Positions 34,104 through 42,103 of a DNA stretch of 64,000 nt are shown in pieces. Location: assembly GCF_028596125.1 (NCBI RefSeq), contig NZ_CP117229.1:1224001-1288000 (forward strand), written 5' to 3'. A program made the translations under genes and the position numbers. This DNA comes from Listeria innocua (GTDB lineage Bacteria; Bacillota; Bacilli; Lactobacillales; Listeriaceae). Numbering within the stretch: position 1 is the stretch's first letter; each line of letters opens with the position of its first letter. The notes under the pieces were generated by a model. It was not told the origin of the DNA and ran no database searches. It saw only the letters and a list, made by a program, of their open reading frames with translations.

Positions 34104-34109
34104 TAAATA

Positions 34110-34181
34110 AAAGTTTAAGGCAATCCCTTTATCTTCTCATTCAAACGGGATGTAAGTGGAGAATTGTCTTAAACTTTTTTT
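34110..34181 (+). terminator. Long hairpin terminator between rbfA and truB
   Basis: AAAGTTTAAG with CAAT (34110-34124) pairs with ATTG and CTTAAACTTT (34163-34177) and is followed by a T-run. It splits the translation operon; downstream truB has only a ribosome binding site near, so readthrough is likely partial. Confidence 0.75.
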
Positions 34182-34199
34182 CTTAGAAGGAGGAGCTAG

Positions 34200-35114
34200 A
34201 TGAACGGCATTATCCCACTGTGGAAAGAACGCGGAATGACAAGTCATGATTGCGTTTTTAAATTAAGAAAAATTTTACATACAAAAAAAGTCGGCCATAC
34301 CGGTACTCTTGATCCAGAAGTGGAAGGCGTTCTCCCAATTTGTATCGGTCGTGCAACAAAATTGGCGGAATATGTGACAGATGAAGGAAAAGTATATGTA
34401 GCTGAAATAACATTAGGTAAATCCACAACAACAGAAGATGCCACGGGCGAAACTGTTGCAACGAAGGAATTAGCCGAAATTTCAGCAGAAGAACTTCAAG
34501 CTGCCCTTACAAAGCTGACCGGAAAAATCACACAAATTCCACCGATGTTTTCAGCCGTAAAGGTTAACGGTAAGAAGTTGTATGAATATGCAAGAGCAGG
34601 AATAGAGGTAGAACGACCATCCAGACAAGTGGATATTTATTCATTAGTCCGTTTAGATGGCGTCAGTCCGCTAACTGAATCAAATCCGACTTTTAAATTA
34701 GAAATTTCATGTGGTAAAGGAACATATATCCGCACATTAGCTGTCATGATCGGCGAATTGCTGGGGTATCCAGCCCATATGTCCAAACTAGAACGGACCC
34801 GTAGCGGCTTTTTCAAAAAAGAAGATTGTCTAACCCTGGCAGAAATTGATGAAAAGATGCAAGCAAATGATACTGATTTTTTATATCCGCTTGAAAAAGG
34901 CATTGAATCAATGGCAAAACTAGAAATAGATGAAGAAATACACGCAAAAGTTTTAAACGGCGTATTATTACCAAAATCTTTATTCCAAACAGTTGAAAAC
35001 GAACCTCGTGTCGCACTTATTTTTCAAGAGAAATTAACGGCAATTTATAAACCACACCCGGAGAAACAAGATCTCTTTAAACCGGAAAAAGTCATTGAGT
35101 TACAACAAGCATAG
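34200..35114 (+). CDS. truB: tRNA pseudouridine55 synthase TruB
   Basis: TruB makes pseudouridine 55 in the T-loop of tRNAs. The catalytic Asp38 is in HTGTLDPEVEGVLPICIGRATK; further motifs are the IPPMFSAVKVNGKKLYEYAR segment and CGKGTYIRTLA. The C-terminal PUA-like part is present; the total is 304 residues. It starts at ATG 34200 behind AGGAGG. Confidence 0.95.
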   Translation: MNGIIPLWKERGMTSHDCVFKLRKILHTKKVGHTGTLDPEVEGVLPICIGRATKLAEYVTDEGKVYVAEITLGKSTTTEDATGETVATKELAEISAEELQAALTKLTGKITQIPPMFSAVKVNGKKLYEYARAGIEVERPSRQVDIYSLVRLDGVSPLTESNPTFKLEISCGKGTYIRTLAVMIGELLGYPAHMSKLERTRSGFFKKEDCLTLAEIDEKMQANDTDFLYPLEKGIESMAKLEIDEEIHAKVLNGVLLPKSLFQTVENEPRVALIFQEKLTAIYKPHPEKQDLFKPEKVIELQQA

Positions 35115-35117
35115 TAA

Positions 35118-35146
35118 TTGCGACTGCAACTTTCTTATATTATGAT
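35118..35146 (+). promoter_or_regulatory. Probable sigma-A promoter of ribF
   Basis: TTGCGA (35118-35123), a 17-base spacer and TATGAT (35141-35146) lie between truB and ribF. Confidence 0.55.
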
Positions 35147-35184
35147 ATTAGAGGAATTCGAATTTAGAGGAGAAGTGGCAAAAA

Positions 35185-36129
35185 ATGAAGACGATATACT
35201 TACATCATCCAATTACAACGGATGAATGGACTGACGTAAAAAAAGTAATGGCACTTGGGTTCTTTGATGGGGTTCATTTAGGTCATCAAGCAGTCATTAA
35301 ACAAGCGAAACAGATTGCTGAAGAAAAAGGACTTCAAACAGCAGTATTGACGTTCGATCCACACCCATCTGTCGTTTTAAGCAATATTCGGAAACAAGTG
35401 AAATATTTAACGCCACTCGAAGATAAAGCAGAAAAAATGGCTAATCTTGGCGTTGATATAATGTATGTAGTTCGCTTTACTACACAGTTTTCGGAGTTAT
35501 CACCCCGAGCGTTTGTTGATAACTACCTTGTTGCATTAAATGTAAAACATGTTGTAGCTGGTTTCGACTATTCGTATGGAAAAAAAGGCGAAGGAAAAAT
35601 GACGGAATTAGAAAACTACGCAAATGGTCGTTTTGAAGTAACTATTGTGGATAAACAAACAGCTGCTAGTGATAAAATAAGTTCAACTAACATTCGCCGA
35701 GCAATTACAGAAGGCGAACTGGAAGAAGCAAACCAATTACTAGGCTATCCTTATACAACAAAAGGAACCGTTATTCATGGTGATAAACGCGGCAGAACTA
35801 TTGGATTCCCAACAGCAAATATACTTGTTAATGAAGATTATTTGATTCCAAAGCTTGGTGTCTATGCAGTGAAATTCCGTGTGAACGGTGAAACGCATCT
35901 TGGTATGGCGAGCATTGGTTATAACGTTACTTTTAAAGATGACCAAGCATTGTCTATTGAGGTTTATATTCTGGATTTCCACCGCGAAATTTACGGCGAA
36001 GAAGCAGAGATTGAATGGTATCAATTTTTCCGCCCAGAACTTAAATTTAATGGGGTAGAAGGTTTGATTGCTCAGTTAGAAAAAGACGAGGAAGATACAA
36101 GAGCTTATTTTGCGAATTTAGAAGATTAA
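35185..36129 (+). CDS. ribF: Bifunctional riboflavin kinase/FAD synthetase
   Basis: RibF phosphorylates riboflavin to FMN and adenylates FMN to FAD. The N-terminal FAD synthetase domain has the nucleotidyltransferase motif GFFDGVHLGHQAVI (about 27-40) and ISSTNIRRAI; the C-terminal flavokinase domain has GDKRGRTIGFPTANI (about 198-212) and the GVYAVKFRVNG strands. The length of 314 residues is usual. It follows truB by 70 bases with a possible own promoter. Confidence 0.95.
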   Translation: MKTIYLHHPITTDEWTDVKKVMALGFFDGVHLGHQAVIKQAKQIAEEKGLQTAVLTFDPHPSVVLSNIRKQVKYLTPLEDKAEKMANLGVDIMYVVRFTTQFSELSPRAFVDNYLVALNVKHVVAGFDYSYGKKGEGKMTELENYANGRFEVTIVDKQTAASDKISSTNIRRAITEGELEEANQLLGYPYTTKGTVIHGDKRGRTIGFPTANILVNEDYLIPKLGVYAVKFRVNGETHLGMASIGYNVTFKDDQALSIEVYILDFHREIYGEEAEIEWYQFFRPELKFNGVEGLIAQLEKDEEDTRAYFANLED

Positions 36130-36143
36130 ACGACTATTTTTGC

Positions 36144-36172
36144 TTGCTTTTGGAGGCTAAATAGTGTATCTT
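36144..36172 (+). promoter_or_regulatory. Possible promoter and leader of rpsO
   Basis: TTGCTT (36144-36149), a 17-base spacer and TATCTT (36167-36172) precede a leader of about 90 bases before rpsO. In Firmicutes the rpsO leader often contains an S15-binding RNA for autogenous control; GACTCACCGACG/TTGGCTCAG elements here could fold, but I cannot confirm the motif. Confidence 0.4.
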
Positions 36173-36265
36173 TAAATCTGTACGAACAGAACCATTACTT
36201 GGCTTTTGCGACTCACCGACGCTTGGCTCAGTAATCGGGGATATTTTAGAAGGAGGTGGAAAGAA

Positions 36266-36535
36266 ATGGCTTTAACTCAAGAACGCAAAAATGAAATTAT
36301 TGCAGAGTACCGTGTCCATGATACAGATACTGGTTCACCAGAAGTACAAATCGCTGTATTAACTGCTGAAATCAATAGCTTAAATGAACACGTTCGCGTA
36401 CACAAAAAAGATCATCACTCTTACCGTGGATTAATGAAAATGGTAGGTCACCGTCGTAACCTATTAACTTACCTACGTAAAAAAGATGTTCAACGTTACC
36501 GCGAACTTATCAAACGTTTAGGTTTACGTCGATAA
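36266..36535 (+). CDS. rpsO: 30S ribosomal protein S15
   Basis: S15 binds 16S rRNA early in assembly and bridges the subunits. The 89-residue protein contains [35 protein letters not shown] read in parts, plus the conserved [16 protein letters not shown] region. The ATG at 36266 lies behind AAGGAGGTGG; a longer frame from 36206 lacks family sequence. It has its own terminator and lies before pnp, the usual order. Confidence 0.97.
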   Translation: MALTQERKNEIIAEYRVHDTDTGSPEVQIAVLTAEINSLNEHVRVHKKDHHSYRGLMKMVGHRRNLLTYLRKKDVQRYRELIKRLGLRR

Positions 36536-36545
36536 AAACCAGACG

Positions 36546-36578
36546 AAAGCGGGATACCAAAAGTTCCCGCTTTTTTTT
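36546..36578 (+). terminator. Intrinsic terminator after rpsO
   Basis: AAAGCGGGA (36546-36554) pairs with TCCCGCTTT (36565-36573), followed by more Ts. Confidence 0.9.
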
Positions 36579-36631
36579 GAGTATTAACTATACTAAATTT
36601 TGGAAAACACGCCGAAGAAATGAAACTTTAT

Positions 36632-36693
36632 CGCATGAATCCAAAAACGTGCTTCAAAAATCGCTATTTTTAGCAGGTTTTTGGATTCATGTG
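36632..36693 (+). promoter_or_regulatory. Long hairpin in the pnp leader
   Basis: ATGAATCCAAAAAC (36635-36648) and GTTTTTGGATTCAT (36677-36690) are perfectly inverted over 14 bp, extended to 17 bp with CGC/GTG. The 28-base loop holds a second small hairpin (AAAAAT 36656-36661, ATTTTT 36666-36671). No T-run follows, so it is not a terminator. It ends about 90 bases before the pnp start, the setting of the RNase III-cut leader hairpin that mediates pnp autoregulation in E. coli; that role here is inference. Confidence 0.7.
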
Positions 36694-36782
36694 TGCTTTA
36701 GAAAATCTAAAGTGTGCGTGAACATTCTTATGCATGGTAAAGTTTCTGGTTCGTGTTTTTCCTAATCAAAGGAGATTAAAAT

Positions 36783-38954
36783 ATGTCTGAAAAACAAGTA
36801 TTTTCAACAGAATGGGCAGGTAAGACATTATCTGTCGAAGTAGGTCAATTAGCAAAACAAGCAAGTGGAGCAGCCTTAATTCGTTACGGCGATACTGTCG
36901 TTTTAACAGCTGCAGTTGGTTCAAAAAAACCACGTCCTGGCGACTTTTTCCCATTAACAGTTAACTATGAAGAAAAAATGTATTCCGTGGGTAAAGTTCC
37001 CGGTGGATTCTTAAAACGTGAAGGACGTCCAAGTGACCGTGCAACATTAACAGCGCGCCTAATTGACCGTCCAATCCGTCCATTATTTGCAGAAGGTTTC
37101 CGTAATGAAGTTCAAATTACTTCTACTGTATTCAGTGTGGATCAAGATTGTTCTCCAGAAATGGCAGCAATGCTTGGATCTTCTGTTGCATTAGTTATTT
37201 CTGATATTCCATTTGAAGGCCCAATCGCTGGTGTTGATGTTGGCCGTATTGACGGAAAATACGTTATTAACCCAACTATTGAACAAGCAGAAAAAAGTGA
37301 TATTAGCTTAACTGTTGCAGGAACTTATGATGCAATCAACATGGTAGAAGCTGGAGCAAAAGAAGTTTCAGAAGAAGCAATGCTTGAAGCAATTATGTTT
37401 GGACATGAAGAAATTAAACGCCTTTGTGAATTCCAACAACAAATCATCGCTGCAGTTGGTAAAGAAAAACGCGAAATCGAACTTTTCGTAAGCGATCCTG
37501 AACTTGAAGCAGAAGTAAAAGCAGCAAGTGAAGGTAAAATGAAAGCAGCTATCAAAACAGAAGAGAAAAAAGCTCGTGAAGCTGCAATTGAAGAAGTAAA
37601 AGAAGAAATTTTAGAAAGCTATAAAGCAAAAGAATTAGAAAATGAAGCAGAAATTCTTGGTGAAGTAGCTCATATTCTTGAAATGATTGAAAAAGACGAA
37701 ATGCGTCGTTTAATTTCTCAAGATAAAATCCGTCCAGATGGTCGTAAAGTAAACGAAATTCGTCCACTTTCTTCTGAAGTTGGTATGCTTCCACGTGTCC
37801 ATGGTTCAGGTTTATTCACTCGTGGTCAAACACAAGCTTTAAGCGTATGTACACTAGCGCCGCTTCGTGAACACCAAATCATTGACGGTTTAGGAACAGA
37901 AGAATATAAACGATTCATGCACCATTATAACTTCCCGCAATTTAGTGTTGGGGAAACTGGTCCTCGTCGTGCGCCGGGTCGTCGTGAAATCGGTCATGGT
38001 GCGTTAGGTGAACGTGCATTACAATATGTTATTCCTTCCGAAGAGGAATTCCCGTACACTATCCGTCTAGTATCAGAAGTTCTTGAATCAAATGGTTCTA
38101 GTTCTCAAGCAAGTATTTGTGGATCTACACTTGCTATGCTTGATGCTGGTGTTCCAATTAAAGCACCAGTTGCTGGTATCGCAATGGGTCTTGTAAAACT
38201 TGGTGATGACTACACAATCCTTTCTGATATTCAAGGTATGGAAGATCACTTTGGCGATATGGACTTCAAAGTTGCTGGAACAAAAGATGGTATTACAGCA
38301 CTTCAAATGGACATCAAAATTGATGGCTTAAGTCGTCAAATTTTAGACGAAGCATTAACACAAGCAAAAGAAGGTCGCTTGCATATTCTAGAACACTTAA
38401 CAAGTACAATTAGCGAACCTCGTGAAGAACTTTCTGCGTATGCTCCAAAAATTATTACGCTTAATATCAAACCAGAAAAAATTAAAGATGTTATTGGACC
38501 TGGTGGAAAACAAATCAATGCAATCATTGAAGAAACAGGCGTAAAAATTGATATTGAACAAGATGGTACAGTTTACATTGCTTCACAAGATCAAGCAATG
38601 AACCGTAAAGCAATTGCTATCATCGAAGACATCGTTCGTGAAGTAGAAGTTGGAGAAGTTTACACTGGTAAAGTTCGTCGTATCGAAAAATTCGGCGCGT
38701 TTGTTGAATTATTCAAAGGTACAGATGGTTTAGTTCATATTTCTGAATTAGCACATGAACGTGTTGGTAAAGTGGAAGACATCTTAAAACTTGGTGATGA
38801 AGTAACGGTTAAAGTTATTGAAGTAGACCACCAAGGCCGCGTTAACTTATCACGTAAAGCATTGCTAGAGAAAAAAGAACAACCAGAAGGCGACAAAAAA
38901 CCTCAAGCAGAGAAAAAATTCTACCCTAAAACAAAAAAGCCTGAGTCTAAATAA
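36783..38954 (+). CDS. pnp: Polynucleotide phosphorylase
   Basis: PNPase degrades RNA 3' to 5' with phosphate and can add tails in reverse. The 723-residue protein has two RNase PH domains ([23 protein letters not shown] in the first; [30 protein letters not shown] and [14 protein letters not shown] in the second), a helical linker, a KH domain ([20 protein letters not shown]) and an S1 domain ([18 protein letters not shown]). It starts at ATG 36783 behind AAAGGAG. It converges with the RsgA-like gene downstream. Confidence 0.97.
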   Translation: MSEKQVFSTEWAGKTLSVEVGQLAKQASGAALIRYGDTVVLTAAVGSKKPRPGDFFPLTVNYEEKMYSVGKVPGGFLKREGRPSDRATLTARLIDRPIRPLFAEGFRNEVQITSTVFSVDQDCSPEMAAMLGSSVALVISDIPFEGPIAGVDVGRIDGKYVINPTIEQAEKSDISLTVAGTYDAINMVEAGAKEVSEEAMLEAIMFGHEEIKRLCEFQQQIIAAVGKEKREIELFVSDPELEAEVKAASEGKMKAAIKTEEKKAREAAIEEVKEEILESYKAKELENEAEILGEVAHILEMIEKDEMRRLISQDKIRPDGRKVNEIRPLSSEVGMLPRVHGSGLFTRGQTQALSVCTLAPLREHQIIDGLGTEEYKRFMHHYNFPQFSVGETGPRRAPGRREIGHGALGERALQYVIPSEEEFPYTIRLVSEVLESNGSSSQASICGSTLAMLDAGVPIKAPVAGIAMGLVKLGDDYTILSDIQGMEDHFGDMDFKVAGTKDGITALQMDIKIDGLSRQILDEALTQAKEGRLHILEHLTSTISEPREELSAYAPKIITLNIKPEKIKDVIGPGGKQINAIIEETGVKIDIEQDGTVYIASQDQAMNRKAIAIIEDIVREVEVGEVYTGKVRRIEKFGAFVELFKGTDGLVHISELAHERVGKVEDILKLGDEVTVKVIEVDHQGRVNLSRKALLEKKEQPEGDKKPQAEKKFYPKTKKPESK

Positions 38955-38960
38955 TAGCAA

Positions 38961-38995
38961 AAAAGCAAGTAGTTTTTAACTACTTGCTTTTTTTA
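38961..38995. terminator. Bidirectional terminator after pnp
   Basis: AAAAGCAAGTAGTT (38961-38974) and AACTACTTGCTTTT (38978-38991) form a 14-bp perfect stem with a 3-base loop between convergent genes. Confidence 0.93.
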
Positions 38996-40036
38996 TTATC
39001 TTTTTGGTCGTGTTTTTAAATGTGTTCGAAGTGATTTTTGAATCGTTTTCCAGCGATCCCGTTCTTGTCTGGCTAAAGCAGGGCTGTTTTTTCGAGCATG
39101 ATAAGCCATTTCACGTTGTAATTTCTGCCAATTTTCATAATGTTTTAGCGAAAGCGTCCCATCTGCTAATGATTCCTGAACCGCACAGCCAGGCTCACTT
39201 GTATGAGAACAATCGTGAAAACGACAATCTTTACTTAATTCTTCTACGTCAGAAAATGTAGTTTCTAGACCAGCTTGATTTAAACCAATCCCGAATTCAC
39301 GCATACCAGGCGTATCAATAATAATCCAACCATTAGCAAGCAAGTGCATTTCTCTATGAGTCGTTGTATGCTTTCCTTTACTATCATCCTCGCGAATCTC
39401 CGAAGTTTTCATCAGATCCGCTCCTGCAAGACTATTAATAAAGGAGGATTTACCAACCCCGGATGATCCGAGTAAAACGAGGGTGCTATTCGGCTTCAAA
39501 TCAGCTTCCAGAGCTTCAAAACCACGGTGCGATAAATTATCTACATAATAAGTAGGAACGCCATAAGCGACCGTTTCGAGCTCCATAGTGAAGGGCGTAA
39601 GGTCATCAACTAAATCTGCTTTTGTTAAAATGATAATTGGCGTAGCACCACTATCCCAAGCAACCGTTAAATAACGTTCTAGCCTATTTAAATTAAAATC
39701 ATGGTTCAAACTCATAACAATAAGCGCATAATCAAAATTTGCGGCAATTAATTGTTCCTCTGAATCCTTAGTCATTCGAGAAAAAATTGTTTTCCTTTGT
39801 AATACAGATAAAATTTGTTTCTCATTGCTTACTTCGACAAAATCGCCGACAGCTGGCAAATTAGAAGGGGATAATTCGTAAAAATTTCCTCGTTTAAGCG
39901 TGGCTAAAAATTCCCCATTTTCCGTTATAACACGATAAAAATCTCTAAATACCGCTGTAACTCTCCCGTATGAAGAAGTAGCAGCAATTTTTTGTTCTTC
40001 AAAAAAACTTGTAAAACCATATTTTTCAAGTATCAA
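38996..40036 (-). CDS. RsgA-like circularly permuted GTPase (second paralogue type)
   Basis: RsgA/YjeQ-type GTPases act in late 30S subunit maturation. The order of motifs is permuted as expected: G4 TKAD (128-131) comes before G1 GSSGVGKSS (170-178) and G3 DTPGM (221-225). A C-terminal zinc knuckle follows with C251, C256, H258 and C264. An N-terminal OB-fold covers about 25-75. I chose TTG at 40034-40036 (346 residues) because AAAGGAG sits eight bases upstream; the longer ATG at 40066 has no site. The canonical rsgA of Firmicutes lies near prpC-prkC, which is not here, so this is likely the second paralogue; that is inference. Confidence 0.85.
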   Translation of the reverse strand: MILEKYGFTSFFEEQKIAATSSYGRVTAVFRDFYRVITENGEFLATLKRGNFYELSPSNLPAVGDFVEVSNEKQILSVLQRKTIFSRMTKDSEEQLIAANFDYALIVMSLNHDFNLNRLERYLTVAWDSGATPIIILTKADLVDDLTPFTMELETVAYGVPTYYVDNLSHRGFEALEADLKPNSTLVLLGSSGVGKSSFINSLAGADLMKTSEIREDDSKGKHTTTHREMHLLANGWIIIDTPGMREFGIGLNQAGLETTFSDVEELSKDCRFHDCSHTSEPGCAVQESLADGTLSLKHYENWQKLQREMAYHARKNSPALARQERDRWKTIQKSLRTHLKTRPKR

Positions 40037-40154
40037 TTGTTTCGCTCCTTTGTAAGTCGGGAGCATTCTATAGGTAAAATACCCCCGTATTATTTATGAG
40101 GTTTTTCATTTTTACATTTTCCATATCTCATCATCCTTTCTTTCTTAAATAATA

Positions 40155-40192
40155 ACAAAAAAAGGAAATAAGTTCTAGACTCATTTCCTTTT
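40155..40192 (-). terminator. Intrinsic terminator, minus strand
   Basis: On the minus strand AAAAGGAAAT (40192-40183) pairs with ATTTCCTTTT (40169-40160), followed by Ts. It ends the transcript of the two genes to its right. Confidence 0.8.
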
Positions 40193-40199
40193 TTAATAA

Positions 40200-40679
40200 T
40201 TAATCTTTATGTGTCAAGATTTTTGCGATTTTTTCATAATCCATGTCGCTCTTGAGCGTATAACTACCGTCACGAATGTATTTTTCATAATTATTATCTC
40301 TTAAGTATTTATCAAACTCTGAAGAACTTTTAACGATACCATTTGCTTCAAGTTCGTCGCCAGCTTTGGAAGAGGGATCTCCTCTAGAAATCGTTAATGT
40401 ATAGCTTTTTACTTTTTTAGCTTCTTCAGCTTTCTTTTTAGCAGCTTCTTCGGCTTTTTTCTTTGCGTCCGCTTCTGCTTGTTTATCTAATTCTTGTTGA
40501 GCTAATAATTTTTCGTATTTGCTTTTCCATGTTTTTGAGTTTTCATCAGAACCAGTTTTTTTTGATGTGACTTTAGTTTCATCTGCTTTGGTCTGAGTTG
40601 AGAAAAACTGATTATAAACCAGTAAGACAACGGCAGAAATTAAGAAACCTAGCGCCAACATCCGTAAGTTTTTCTTCAC
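40200..40679 (-). CDS. Membrane-anchored protein with an MltG-type LysM-like domain only
   Basis: The 159-residue protein has an N-terminal signal-anchor (residues 6-25, LALGFLISAVVLLVYNQFF), a Lys/Glu/Ala-rich coiled coil (about 48-90) and a C-terminal segment (TLTISRGDPSSKAGDELEANGIVKSSSEFDKYL then YIRDGSYTL) that matches the N-terminal LysM-like subdomain of the YceG/MltG endolytic transglycosylases. The catalytic part of MltG is absent, so it can hardly be an enzyme. It resembles B. subtilis YqzC. The start is GTG (40677-40679) behind AAAGGAGGA. A role in envelope or septal complexes is inference. Confidence 0.72.
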   Translation of the reverse strand: MKKNLRMLALGFLISAVVLLVYNQFFSTQTKADETKVTSKKTGSDENSKTWKSKYEKLLAQQELDKQAEADAKKKAEEAAKKKAEEAKKVKSYTLTISRGDPSSKAGDELEANGIVKSSSEFDKYLRDNNYEKYIRDGSYTLKSDMDYEKIAKILTHKD

Positions 40680-40706
40680 AGATAGGCTCCTCCTTTAAAA
40701 TTTAAA

Positions 40707-41063
40707 TCAATGTTTTAAATATTCTTCAATGATTTTTTCTACTTCTTCTTTAGGTAGGGATGACTGTTCAGCAATTTCTGAAGTTACGATTCCAGAAGTA
40801 TAAAGGGTAATCACTTGTTTTTTCATCAATTCGCGAACTTTAGGACTTTCAGGAACTTGCTCAACCTCAACGGTAGGGGCATCCATTTTCATTGCTTTTT
40901 CTAATTCAGAGACACGTTGTTTTAATTCAAAGTTTTCTTGCATCCACTGAGCAGCAACATCTTCCAGTTCTTTTTCTAATTGCTTATTATCACCTTTTTG
41001 TAAAAATGAAATGACAAACAGCGCAATAGCAGCAATTAATAAGATAATTATGACTGTGGTCAT
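40707..41063 (-). CDS. Small membrane protein with coiled coil, YqzD-like
   Basis: The 118-residue protein has one N-terminal membrane helix (TVIIILLIAAIALFVISFL), a coiled coil (NKQLEKELEDVAAQWMQENFELKQRVSELEKAM) and a C-terminal helical part (VRELMKKQVITLYTSGIVTSEIAEQSSLPKEEVEKIIEEYL) that resembles a helix-turn-helix. The frame opens at 41174, but ATG 41061-41063, behind AGAGAGGTG, gives the start just ahead of the membrane helix. It lies 27 bases upstream of the MltG-fragment gene and forms an operon with it. Function unknown. Confidence 0.68.
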   Translation of the reverse strand: MTTVIIILLIAAIALFVISFLQKGDNKQLEKELEDVAAQWMQENFELKQRVSELEKAMKMDAPTVEVEQVPESPKVRELMKKQVITLYTSGIVTSEIAEQSSLPKEEVEKIIEEYLKH

Positions 41064-41103
41064 GGGTTTTATAAACACCTCTCTTCCATAAACTCTACTA
41101 CTA

Positions 41104-41109
41104 GTTATA
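41104..41109 (-). promoter_or_regulatory. Possible extended -10 for the YqzD/YqzC-like pair
   Basis: On the minus strand TGC-TATAAC forms an extended -10 about 40 bases upstream of the start codon; the -35 region is poor. Confidence 0.35.
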
Positions 41110-41181
41110 GCATAATTTAACATAAAACACCATCCGAAATAAGGTTTTGTAAAGAAAATAAAAAGAAAATGCATAGAGTCC

Positions 41182-41210
41182 TTGCAACAACTGTGTAAAA
41201 ATGATATTAT
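41182..41210 (+). promoter_or_regulatory. Sigma-A promoter of rpmG
   Basis: TTGCAA (41182-41187), a 17-base spacer and TATTAT (41205-41210), with a TGA extension in front of the -10, lie 50 bases upstream of rpmG. Confidence 0.7.
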
Positions 41211-41260
41211 TATACAGGTTTAGTAAATAAATTCGTCAGTCGGAGTTGGAGGGAAAAATA

Positions 41261-41410
41261 ATGCGCGTTAATATTACTTTAGAATGCACTGAATGCGGTG
41301 ATCGTAATTATATCACTACTAAAAATAAGCGTGAAAATCCGGAACGTATTGAATTAAAAAAATATTGTCCAAGATTGCGCCGTGTAACTTTACACCGCGA
41401 AACTAAGTAA
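41261..41410 (+). CDS. rpmG: 50S ribosomal protein L33
   Basis: A 49-residue L33: it starts [13 protein letters not shown], contains [26 protein letters not shown] across its length and ends TLHRETK. The first zinc pair C9-x2-C12 and C36 are present, but position 39, where a C+ form has its fourth Cys, is Leu, so the zinc ribbon is incomplete. ATG 41261 lies behind TTGGAGGG. The gene has its own promoter and terminator. Listeria and Bacillus carry more than one rpmG. Confidence 0.93.
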   Translation: MRVNITLECTECGDRNYITTKNKRENPERIELKKYCPRLRRVTLHRETK

Positions 41411-41442
41411 GCAGCAGGATCTCCATTCTGTTGCTTTTTTTA
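41411..41442 (+). terminator. Intrinsic terminator after rpmG
   Basis: GCAGCAGGAT (41411-41420) pairs with ATTCTGTTGC (41425-41434) with two G-T pairs and a 4-base loop, followed by seven Ts. Confidence 0.8.
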
Positions 41443-41465
41443 TTATAAAAAAGGGGGAAGTCAAA

Positions 41466-42005
41466 ATGGCAGACAAACACCTTATTCGAGAGAAAGTTTT
41501 GCGTAATTTAAACACTATTGATAAAGTAGAACACCGAGAACGTTCTATTAAACTTGCAGAAAAACTATTTCTGTTACCAGAGTGGAATCAAGCAAAAGTA
41601 ATCGGGATTACACTAGCAAGACATCCAGAGATTGAAACAGAAACAATAATACTTCAAGCGAAAAAAGAAGGAAAGACCGTTTTAATTCCAAAAACTTTTT
41701 ATCCAAGTAGAAAAATGGAATTTAAAAAAATGGATTCTAGTCATCCGCTTACTAAAACAAAATTTGGTATTTTAGAGCCTCATGAGTTAGCAGAAACAGT
41801 CGATAAAGATGCAATTGACTTATTAATAGTTCCGGGAGTTGTTTTTAATAAAGCACATTTTAGAATAGGTTTTGGCGGCGGCTTCTATGATAGATTTTTA
41901 GCCGATTTTAAAGGAGAAACAGTCTCTTTGTGTTTATATGAGCAACAAATAGAATTCACTCCAGAAAGCCATGATAAACCTGTTTCTATTCTTATTGAAG
42001 GATAG
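41466..42005 (+). CDS. 5-formyltetrahydrofolate cyclo-ligase
   Basis: This enzyme (MTHFS, YqgN-like) converts 5-formyl-THF to 5,10-methenyl-THF with ATP, clearing a folate storage or inhibitor form. The 179-residue protein carries ATP-binding basic residues at the N-terminus (LIREKVLRNL) and the signature RIGFGGGFYDRFLADFKG near residue 135, preceded by DLLIVPGVVFNK. It starts at ATG 41466 behind GGGGGAAG. It lies between rpmG and the rhomboid gene, as in other Bacilli. Confidence 0.92.
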   Translation: MADKHLIREKVLRNLNTIDKVEHRERSIKLAEKLFLLPEWNQAKVIGITLARHPEIETETIILQAKKEGKTVLIPKTFYPSRKMEFKKMDSSHPLTKTKFGILEPHELAETVDKDAIDLLIVPGVVFNKAHFRIGFGGGFYDRFLADFKGETVSLCLYEQQIEFTPESHDKPVSILIEG

Positions 42006-42039
42006 ATAAAAATAATTCTATAGAAAATAGAGTGGATTG

Positions 42040-42068
42040 TTTACAACGCCCCTTTTTTTGCGTATAGT
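42040..42068 (+). promoter_or_regulatory. Sigma-A promoter of the rhomboid gene
   Basis: TTTACA (42040-42045), a 17-base spacer and TATAGT (42063-42068) lie about 35 bases upstream of the start codon. Confidence 0.65.
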
Positions 42069-42103
42069 AGTAAATATAATTTGTAATGAAAGCAGGGAAT
42101 TTT

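Noticed and set aside
36577-36765. Small protein gene before pnp
   Set aside because: The open frame lies over the long leader hairpin, has no ribosome binding site and its protein has no recognisable character.
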